From Shimia thalassica (lineage in GTDB: Bacteria; Pseudomonadota; Alphaproteobacteria; Rhodobacterales; Rhodobacteraceae), in assembly GCF_001458215.1 (NCBI RefSeq), contig NZ_CYTW01000001.1, positions 806,001-870,000 of the forward strand: a DNA stretch of 64,000 nucleotides. The letters run 5' to 3'. The notes beneath the pieces are model-generated. The model did not search any database, was not told where the DNA came from, and was given only the letters and a program-made list of their open reading frames with translations. Position 1 is the stretch's first letter, and the number at the start of each line of letters is the position of its first letter. Shown here piece after piece: positions 57,539 through 64,000 of the stretch. The translations under genes were made by a program, and so were the position numbers.

Positions 57539-57728
57539 GTGTCCCCTTAGTCAATAAATTGATGGGTGGCGCAACCGCACACATTGCGCCACCCACCCGT
57601 CATTGCGCCGTTGCACTCGGTCTTGTTGTCCAAAGGTGTATGCGCAGCACGCGCTGCCTGACGTTCCGGCACACTGGACATGGAAAAAACGAGCGCCTAG
57701 ACCAAGGTTGCCTTTTGACCGAGCTGCA

Positions 57729-58373
57729 ATGACCACACCAAACTACCCAAGTTCTGAACTGTCTCATCGTCGCGCTGATCAGGTCGTGCATATTGTCGGG
57801 CTGACGTTGATCCTGACGGCAGGGGCCGTGTTGATCACAAAATCCGTTGCTCGCCTCGACACAGGGCTAACGCTCGCGGTTGTGATTTATGTTCTTTGCG
57901 CGTTGCTCTCCAACCTTGCGTCCTGCGCCTATCACTTTTTGCCGTGGCACAGTCGCCGCAAATTGCTTCGTCGTATGGATCACGCCGCGATTTACCTGAG
58001 CATCACCGGTACGTTCACGCCCTTCTTTGTTCAGGCAAATACGACGTGGACCATCACGTTGCTTTGTGTGTGCTGGGGGCTGACGCTTGCTGCGATTTGG
58101 CACAAAGTAACCCACGAAACGGTCAAAACACGCTGGTCAACGGCCTCGTATCTTGGGCTGGGCGCCATCGGGTTGAGCGCCTTTTCCGAGATGGGGACTA
58201 TTCCGTCATCCAGCCTGTGGTGCATCGGGGGGGGGGCCGTGTGTTATGTTCTTGGCACGACATTCTATGCGCGCAAGACGATCCCCTATCGATATGCGAT
58301 CTGGCACACTTGGGTCATTATGGGCGGTGCCGCGCTGTATGCAGGGATCTGGCTGGCGCTTCTGCCCTCATGA
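57729..58373 (+). CDS. Hemolysin III / PAQR-type membrane protein
   Basis: A 214-aa protein with about seven transmembrane helices. SCAYHFLPWHSRRKLLRRMDHAA and the C-terminal YRYAIWHTWVIMG supply the conserved Ser/His/Asp/His set of the HlyIII/YqfA-PAQR group, thought to bind zinc and act as ceramidase-like hydrolases or membrane-stress proteins. Its 3' end overlaps the convergent DUF917 gene by 6 bases. Confidence 0.85.
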   Translation: MTTPNYPSSELSHRRADQVVHIVGLTLILTAGAVLITKSVARLDTGLTLAVVIYVLCALLSNLASCAYHFLPWHSRRKLLRRMDHAAIYLSITGTFTPFFVQANTTWTITLLCVCWGLTLAAIWHKVTHETVKTRWSTASYLGLGAIGLSAFSEMGTIPSSSLWCIGGGAVCYVLGTTFYARKTIPYRYAIWHTWVIMGGAALYAGIWLALLPS

Positions 58374-59468
58374 AACCGCTGGCCGATAGGGTTGATCAAT
58401 TCCCGCATACGAGGGACCAAATGCCAAAAGGCCTTTTTCCGTCGTAAAGGGTTTGGGTGCAGGCAATACCACCACCGCAACGCTTTGGCCGGTATAGTAG
58501 TTCGGGTTGGTAACTGGCGCGCCGGTTTCCGTGTCGATCAGGCAGATCATATCGGGAATTGTGGCATGGATTTCGCCGTTTAACCTTCCGGTCATATTCT
58601 CGTTCTTGAGCCAGATTTTATATGTGTCGCTTTCAAACGACCCTGATCCGGCAATTTCGATGTTTCCGTATGTAAACCCGTCTCTGGTTTCCCAATCACA
58701 GGCGCTGACACTTCCCCGAAAGGCGACAAGGCCCGCGCCTTGATCGGCAATGGCCTGTGCGATGTCACCGCCTTTGGCGCGTGTTTCACGCCAGACCTGG
58801 CCCATTTCCAGAGCAAAGGAGATCGCGCCGGGAATGACTGCGTGCCGGATCTCGCGGATTTCCAATGCGTGGTCGATGGCTGCAATGTCGTTACGGCTGA
58901 CCATGGAAAGCGCACGTACGATATGCTCGGCCCGCGCGTCGTCCAAAACATTCTCGCATATGATGGCTTCGCCAAATTCGTTGGCCATGACAATCGGGGC
59001 CGCGGGCAAACCATGGATGTAATAGGTCGAATGGGTGATTTCGGGAACCGCACGGCCCGCCGGATCGGCATCAATGATATAGGCCCCTGCCATTGCTGCC
59101 GCATAAAAGGCCGTGGCCGTGTTTGATCCGCCCAGTTCACAAGAGATAGTGCCGTAAAAGGAGCGCCCGAGATATTCCTCAAAACGCGCGTAGGCGGCAA
59201 GTATGGAAGACACATCGGACCGCGGCAAGCGATCGTAAAGGCGTTCTTCTTCTTCGGGCAAAGCCGAAATCGCCCCAAGCATATAGGGCGTGCAAACCAA
59301 CGCATCCTGCGGGGCTTCGTCCAGATCAACCATGCGGAACTCTTTGCCCTTTGAAAGCGCATCATCGATCATGGCAAAGCCTTCGGACAACTCGCCCCCA
59401 CCCCCGGTTCCGAGGATCGCCGCGCCATAAAGAATGTCTTCCAGATCTTGCCGAGACAGCGTTTTCAT
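58368..59468 (-). CDS. DUF917 family protein (S-methyl-thiohydantoin desulfurase-like)
   Basis: A 366-aa DUF917 protein: SRQDLEDILYGAAILGTGGGG at the N-terminus, VCTPYMLGAISALPEE, DADPAGRAVPE and FGEAIICENVLDD. Pfam renamed the N-terminal domain after an S-methyl-thiohydantoin desulfurase from thiohistidine degradation (from memory); other members lie next to hydantoinases. It is the last gene of the ABC transporter operon (32 bases after the permease), so it probably acts on the imported compound. Confidence 0.8.
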   Translation of the reverse strand: MKTLSRQDLEDILYGAAILGTGGGGELSEGFAMIDDALSKGKEFRMVDLDEAPQDALVCTPYMLGAISALPEEEERLYDRLPRSDVSSILAAYARFEEYLGRSFYGTISCELGGSNTATAFYAAAMAGAYIIDADPAGRAVPEITHSTYYIHGLPAAPIVMANEFGEAIICENVLDDARAEHIVRALSMVSRNDIAAIDHALEIREIRHAVIPGAISFALEMGQVWRETRAKGGDIAQAIADQGAGLVAFRGSVSACDWETRDGFTYGNIEIAGSGSFESDTYKIWLKNENMTGRLNGEIHATIPDMICLIDTETGAPVTNPNYYTGQSVAVVVLPAPKPFTTEKGLLAFGPSYAGIDQPYRPAVS

Positions 59469-59500
59469 GGGTTCAGTCCTGTATCAATGCGGGACGCGGC

Positions 59501-60292
59501 TTAGTCGCGCGATGCCCCGAGAAGTTTCAGAAGGTCGGTGATCATCGACAGCAAAAGCAGCACGCCGATGGTCAGAATGGCAAAGCCCATCGCGGCCGAG
59601 GCCACGACCGGCGTATAGCCGTATCGCACGTTGTTAAAGATGCGGATCGGCAGGGTCTCAACGGCAAAGCCGGATACCATATAAGAGATCAGGTATTCAT
59701 TCACGCTGATGATGGCGACCAGAGCATAACCCGTGATGATGTAGGGCAGAACCAGCGGGAAGATCACCTTTGCGAATGTCTGCCACGGTGTTGCGCCCAT
59801 TGTGCGTGAGGCTTCGATCACATCATCCGACAACGCGGCGAACCCGCGCGCAATGATGACCAGGGGCAGGGTCACAAAGAACACCCCGTGCGAGATCACT
59901 GTAGCCTCGGCGCGGCCATACCAGCCCATCTCGGCCCAAAAGACACTTGCGCCCATAGCGATAATGATCGGCGGCAACATGAAAGGGCCGACACCCAAGG
60001 CAAAGACCAGCTTGCCAAACCCCGATTTAAGGCGCCACAGAACATAGTTGGCGGCAAGTGCGATCGTCACGGACAGCAAACCGGCAAAGGCTGCAATCAC
60101 CAAAGAATTCCGGATCGGGATCAACCAGTCTTTTTGGGTCAAAAGCTCGGTATACCAACGCGCCGAAAACTCTTTTGGCGGAAACGAGATATTGCTCTCG
60201 GCGCTGATGGACACACCGGCCACAATCAGGAAGGGCAGGATCAGCCCAACGGCGATGGCCGTTACAAAAAGACGTTTCAGGAAAGCGCTCAT
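59501..60292 (-). CDS. Spermidine/putrescine-type ABC permease (PotC-like)
   Basis: A 263-aa inner-membrane protein with six helices; the cytoplasmic loop DVIEASRTMGATPWQTFAKVIFPL is the EAA motif contacting the ATPase. Start overlaps the preceding permease by 4 bases. Part of the intact operon binding protein - ATPase - permease - permease - DUF917. Confidence 0.92.
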   Translation of the reverse strand: MSAFLKRLFVTAIAVGLILPFLIVAGVSISAESNISFPPKEFSARWYTELLTQKDWLIPIRNSLVIAAFAGLLSVTIALAANYVLWRLKSGFGKLVFALGVGPFMLPPIIIAMGASVFWAEMGWYGRAEATVISHGVFFVTLPLVIIARGFAALSDDVIEASRTMGATPWQTFAKVIFPLVLPYIITGYALVAIISVNEYLISYMVSGFAVETLPIRIFNNVRYGYTPVVASAAMGFAILTIGVLLLLSMITDLLKLLGASRD

Positions 60293-61134
60293 GACGAAGC
60301 CTCCCTTTTGCGAGAGGCCAGCATCAGGCCCCCAATGATCAGAAGGGTGAAGAGCAGCATGATGACCGAAAGCGCGGCACCAAGCGGCATGTTGGCGTCA
60401 CCCACGGCTTTGTCCGTGATGATGACGGTCATGTTCCAGTCTTGCGGCCGGCCAAGCATCGTGGGCATCACGAACACCCCGAGGAAATAGACAAACATCG
60501 TCGCAACAGAAGACACGATGGCGGGCGTGAAATTCGGCAATACGACCTTGTAAAAGACCCGTGCAGGCGGGGTGCCCAATGTCAAAGCGGCCTCTTCGAT
60601 ACTTCGGTCACGCTGTGCCATCTGCGGATAGAACATCAGCGCCACCAGCGAGAACCCCAACGTGATGAAACCAATCAGCATGGCACCGAAACTGGGCGAA
60701 AGCGACCGCGGGTTTTCCCACAGCCCGACCCAGCCAAGGAACTTGGGGATGCCCGAGCTTTCAGAAAACAGGATGAGCCAGGCAAAGCCGATAATCACTT
60801 CGCTGAGGCACATCAAAGACAGCAAAAGGATGACCCAGAACAGCTGCCACCGGCGATGCATGTCCACGATGATATACATGGCCGGAAAGGCCAGCAGGAC
60901 CACGACAAGCGCGCCCAGCGACGCCGACCAGAGGGACCGCATCGAGATCGTATAGTAAAACGACGAGAAAAACTTGGCATAGTTGTCCCAGACAAACGAC
61001 ACCTTGTAGAACCCCAACGGGTCACGTTCGTAAAAGCTGACCACGATCATGAAAGCCAGCGGTGCCAGAAAGAACACCACCATCATGGCCAGAGGAAACA
61101 GCCCGATGAGATATGGGACAAGTGAACGCTTCAT
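60289..61134 (-). CDS. Spermidine/putrescine-type ABC permease (PotB-like)
   Basis: A 281-aa six-helix permease; EAA loop RSIEEAALTLGTPPARVFYKVVLPN. It overlaps the ATPase gene by 4 bases at its start and the PotC-like gene by 4 bases at its end. Confidence 0.92.
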   Translation of the reverse strand: MKRSLVPYLIGLFPLAMMVVFFLAPLAFMIVVSFYERDPLGFYKVSFVWDNYAKFFSSFYYTISMRSLWSASLGALVVVLLAFPAMYIIVDMHRRWQLFWVILLLSLMCLSEVIIGFAWLILFSESSGIPKFLGWVGLWENPRSLSPSFGAMLIGFITLGFSLVALMFYPQMAQRDRSIEEAALTLGTPPARVFYKVVLPNFTPAIVSSVATMFVYFLGVFVMPTMLGRPQDWNMTVIITDKAVGDANMPLGAALSVIMLLFTLLIIGGLMLASRKREASS

Positions 61135-62180
61135 GACAGGATGACCCAGGCATGGCTGAGGTCAAACTGGATTTCCGCGCGATCTCCAACCTGAAAGTCG
61201 GGTGCGCGATCAGATACCATTGTGTGAATGAATGTGCGCTCTCCGACACTCAGTTCCGTCTCGACAGATGCCCCCAAATGCCTGACAAAATCGACCGTTC
61301 CGATGAGACCGGATTCATCGGCTGACACGGGTTTCAGGCGTACATATTCGGGGCGTACCGCGATGGTGTACTTGCCCGACAAAGCCGCAAGGTCGCCCTG
61401 TGGCGATCCCAGATCAACACCGTCCAGCATCACGGGGCCGCCTTGTGAAAACTCGGGGCTGAAAATGTTGTTGGTTCCCATAAAGTCTGCAACGAACCGT
61501 GTTTGCGGGCGGGCGTAGACTTCGGTCGGTGATCCGGCCTGTTCGATACGGCCTTCGTTCAGGATCACGATGCGATCCGCGATCGACATGGCTTCGTTCT
61601 GGTCATGGGTGACAAAGATCGTTGTGACACCCAGTTTGCGCTGCAACTTTTTGACCTCGATCTGCAGGTGTTCACGCAGACCCGCATCCAGCGCACTAAA
61701 AGGTTCGTCCATCAGGAACAGGGTTGGCTCAATCGCCAGCGCGCGGGCAATGGCCACGCGCTGGCGCTGGCCGCCCGAAAGGGCCGAAACAGGGCGCTCG
61801 AACAATCCGGTCAACCCGACCACCTCGAGCAGATCCCGGGCACGGGCCAGTCGCGTATTTTTGGCAACGCCGCGCACGTCCAGCCCGTAGGCGATGTTCT
61901 GACCAACATTGAGATGCGGAAACAACGCAAGACTTTGAAAGACCATGCCAACATTGCGTTTGTGACAATGCACCTTCGTAAGGTCGGCACCTTCCAGCAA
62001 CATTTCGCCAGAGGTTTGATCCTCCAGACCGGCGATGATGCGCAGCAAGGTTGTCTTGCCACAGCCAGAGCCGCCGAGCAGGCAAATGAACTCGCCCGAG
62101 GCGATGTCCAGATTCACATCCTCAAGGGCCTGAAAGTTGCCAAAAGTCTTCTGGATGTTCTTGAGCGAAAGCCGCGCCAT
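61131..62180 (-). CDS. Spermidine/putrescine-type ABC ATPase (PotA-like)
   Basis: A 349-aa ATPase: Walker A GGSGCGKTT, signature LSGGQRQRVAIARALA, Walker B LFLMDEPFSALD, H-loop VTHDQNEA, and a C-terminal TOBE domain (YTIAVRPEYVRLKP). Energises the two permeases downstream. All motifs are intact, in contrast to the decayed transporter at 44-53 kb. Confidence 0.95.
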   Translation of the reverse strand: MARLSLKNIQKTFGNFQALEDVNLDIASGEFICLLGGSGCGKTTLLRIIAGLEDQTSGEMLLEGADLTKVHCHKRNVGMVFQSLALFPHLNVGQNIAYGLDVRGVAKNTRLARARDLLEVVGLTGLFERPVSALSGGQRQRVAIARALAIEPTLFLMDEPFSALDAGLREHLQIEVKKLQRKLGVTTIFVTHDQNEAMSIADRIVILNEGRIEQAGSPTEVYARPQTRFVADFMGTNNIFSPEFSQGGPVMLDGVDLGSPQGDLAALSGKYTIAVRPEYVRLKPVSADESGLIGTVDFVRHLGASVETELSVGERTFIHTMVSDRAPDFQVGDRAEIQFDLSHAWVILS

Positions 62181-62241
62181 TGCACTGTGCCTTTTTGTGT
62201 GTCGGGTCGGCGTCTGTGCACCAACCCGACAAGAGGGTGTG

Positions 62242-63291
62242 TTACTGGGAGATCATCTCGAGATACTTATCCGACAACCAGTCCCCTTCGCGCAGGTGAA
62301 TGTGGGTCTGGCTGCGAATGGGCGTGCCCGAGCTTCCGACCGATGCGAATTCTTCATCGGTCAGATCCATCGCGTCGCGTTTTGCGACGGGCGCAACGCC
62401 AAGGTTGCGGGCCATTTCTGCCTGCACGTCCGGACGGATCATATAGTTGATGAACTTCTCGGCGGCTTCGATGTTTTTAGAGTCGCGTGGCACGATCCAG
62501 TAAGCATCCCCCAGAATGCCGCCTTCTCGTGGGAAAGTCGAAACAACCGGCAGGCCGTCCATGGCCGACAACATTGTAACATCGTGATAGTAAAGGCCAC
62601 CAACCAGCTCTCCGGCTTCAAGGCTTTGTTGGAACTGTCCCTCATCGCGATACCAAAGCTGGACCTGCGGTTTGAGTTCGGCAATCTTGGCGATCACCTT
62701 TTCCAGACCTTCGCGGGTTTCCATCACGTCATAGCTGCCAAAGAACGTGAGCGCGGTTGCTTCCATCAGGCCGCTGTTGGCATTCGAGGTCAGGCCAAGT
62801 TTCCCATCCCAATCACGGGTCCACAGATCGGCCCAAGATGTCGGTGCCTCTGCCACGGTATCGGTATTGGTCACAAATGTCGTAAACCACGATAGGGCGC
62901 CGACGGCATTCAGGTTGCCGTTATCACTTGTTTTGGTGAATCCGTCCAAAAGTGTTTGTGTGTTGGGAATATTGTCGGCGTTCAGGTTTGCCCACAAATT
63001 GATGGATTGTCCGCGAACGAAAACTTCGTCGGCAACAAGTGACAGGTCCGCTGGGGCCTTCTTGGCACGTGCGGCGTTGGTCAATTGCGTCAACCAGGCC
63101 TGATCTGCCGGTTGTGCAATCGAGCGAACGGTGATGCCGGTTTCCTCTGTGAAACCGGGGTAGATGACTTCTTTGAGGGTTTCCTCAAAAAAGCCGCCCC
63201 ATGCACTGACTGTGATTTCTTCGGCAAAGACACCGCTGCCGGTCAGCGCAGCACAGCTGGCAACGAGGGTGAAAGTTTTACGCAAGCTCAT
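62242..63291 (-). CDS. Extracellular solute-binding protein (PotD-like, SBP family 1/8)
   Basis: A 349-aa periplasmic receptor with a signal peptide (MSLRKTFTLVASCAALTGSG, cleaved after VFAEE) and ITVSAWGGFFEETLKEVIYPGF at the start of the mature protein; IRPDVQAEMARNLGVAPVAKRD near the end is typical of the group that binds polyamines and other amines or opine-like compounds. A GGGAG ribosome site supports the start. First gene of the operon. Confidence 0.92.
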   Translation of the reverse strand: MSLRKTFTLVASCAALTGSGVFAEEITVSAWGGFFEETLKEVIYPGFTEETGITVRSIAQPADQAWLTQLTNAARAKKAPADLSLVADEVFVRGQSINLWANLNADNIPNTQTLLDGFTKTSDNGNLNAVGALSWFTTFVTNTDTVAEAPTSWADLWTRDWDGKLGLTSNANSGLMEATALTFFGSYDVMETREGLEKVIAKIAELKPQVQLWYRDEGQFQQSLEAGELVGGLYYHDVTMLSAMDGLPVVSTFPREGGILGDAYWIVPRDSKNIEAAEKFINYMIRPDVQAEMARNLGVAPVAKRDAMDLTDEEFASVGSSGTPIRSQTHIHLREGDWLSDKYLEMISQ

Positions 63292-63390
63292 CGGTAAGGC
63301 TCCCTGAGTGAAAGGCATGTGCCACGCCTTAAATCCAGGCGCGACGAATTGAATTGCCTCGACCTTAGATAGCCACCCCTGACGGAACCA

Positions 63391-63406
63391 TATCAATCTG
63401 TTGATA
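63391..63406. promoter_or_regulatory. Inverted repeat in the divergent LysR / ABC-operon promoter region
   Basis: TATCAA-TCTG-TTGATA, a perfect 6-bp inverted repeat with the T-N11-A spacing typical of LysR-type sites, between the two divergent genes. Confidence 0.5.
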
Positions 63407-63477
63407 CAAGTATAAGCCAGTCGACATGTATCGTTTTTTTTGCTTTGCTTTCAGGCAGATCATGACTGGGGAACAAG

Positions 63478-64000
63478 ATGCGTTTGACCGATATCGATTT
63501 GCGATTGCTGCGCGTTTTCAAGGCAGTGGTCGAGGCAGGGGGCTTTGTCAAAGCGCAGGCCGAGCTGGGAATCAGCCAACCCGCCATCAGTTCCCATATC
63601 GCCAACCTCGAACAACGCCTGAGTGTGCGATTGTGTAATCGGGGGCGTCAGGGGTTCTCTCTGACACCGCAGGGCGAACAGGTTTTGGCCGAGACAAACC
63701 AACTGCTCAATCATTTGGATTCCTATGCCAACCGGCTGAATGAAATTGGACGCACGCCGGAAATGCTGCTTCGGATCGGGGTGGTGGATTGCATGGTGAC
63801 AGATACGCAGAACCCGCTTTCTGCGACGATCTCGAAAGCGGACCAGTACTTTGACAACCTGAAAGTCCGGATCGGGGTCTATGACTATCTCGATTGCATC
63901 ACAGAACTGCGCTCCGGTCGGCTTGATATCGCTCTGGTCGGCATGGGGGTGAACGAAAAAGCCCCGAGCGATGTCGAGGCTAAACACTTGTACGACGAGC
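63478..64000 (+). CDS. LysR-family regulator (3' end outside window)
   Basis: The first 174 residues are visible: helix-turn-helix LRLLRVFKAVVEAGGFVKAQAELGISQPAISSHIANLEQRL and the beginning of the effector domain (MLLRIGVVDCMVTDT). Divergent from the PotD-like gene and its probable regulator. Confidence 0.93.
   Translation, partial: MRLTDIDLRLLRVFKAVVEAGGFVKAQAELGISQPAISSHIANLEQRLSVRLCNRGRQGFSLTPQGEQVLAETNQLLNHLDSYANRLNEIGRTPEMLLRIGVVDCMVTDTQNPLSATISKADQYFDNLKVRIGVYDYLDCITELRSGRLDIALVGMGVNEKAPSDVEAKHLYDE

Noticed and set aside
1-64000. Insertion sequences or transposase genes around the decayed transporter
   Set aside because: I saw no transposase-like frame or matching terminal inverted repeats; the lesions are point mutations and one small deletion.

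Overview
The window looks like a chromosomal segment from an alphaproteobacterium of the Rhodobacterales (Roseobacter-like). The evidence is the housekeeping gene set (trpB, trpA, pth, rplY, ychF), the dimethylglycine-dehydrogenase and MttB-family genes, the HutF/HutG type of histidine degradation, the RTX protein style, and the fairly GC-rich core with frequent 4-base ATGA/GTGA gene overlaps. Assignments rest on reading the translated sequences and on family knowledge; no database search was possible.

1-18 kb is mostly core genome. It holds the end of trpB, an FAD oxidoreductase, a DUF2237 protein, a beta-lactamase-like hydrolase, DUF2332 plus pth, rplY, lldD behind a perfect 11-bp inverted repeat, trpA, a PagL-like deacylase and ychF. 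A one-carbon operon follows, made of a dimethylglycine-dehydrogenase-like flavoprotein, a non-pyrrolysine MttB homologue and a TetR regulator, preceded by a strong palindrome. A class V aminotransferase lies upstream of it.

18.6-32.6 kb is an integrated island of about 14 kb. It is bounded by an exact 62-bp direct repeat: the 3' end of an intact tRNA-Ser(GCU) gene at the left and a copy at the right. Next to the right repeat is a tyrosine integrase, followed by an AlpA-like regulator, small genes, a P4/D5-type primase-helicase and a P27-type terminase small subunit, all on the minus strand. No capsid or tail genes are visible. This is the layout of a phage satellite (PICI-like). The left half is AT-richer cargo: a 1133-aa RTX protein, three other exported proteins and a protein with a HEPN-type R-N-x3-H motif.

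32.9-55.6 kb is an enlarged histidine-utilisation region: GntR regulator, Rieske oxygenase, formaldehyde-type alcohol dehydrogenase (broken by one TAG), hutD, hutF, hutIHGU, hutC, a peptide-type ABC transporter, a second Rieske oxygenase with its reductase, a LysR regulator, the transporter's binding protein, an FAD-linked 2-hydroxyacid dehydrogenase and a HisC-like aminotransferase. The transporter is decaying: three of its four genes carry stops or a deletion. Four copies of a HutC-like site (TATGTATAGACATA and close variants) lie before hutF/hutI, adhC/hutD, the transporter permeases and the binding protein, which suggests one regulon. I infer that the region degrades histidine derivatives, possibly N-methylated histidine, hercynine or imidazole-lactate, feeding histidine or urocanate into the hut pathway and removing the formaldehyde released by demethylation.

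55.6-64 kb holds an AraC regulator, an NTF2-like protein, a VOC protein, a hemolysin-III-type membrane protein, and an intact spermidine/putrescine-type ABC transporter operon ending in a DUF917 protein, divergent from a LysR regulator that runs off the window end.
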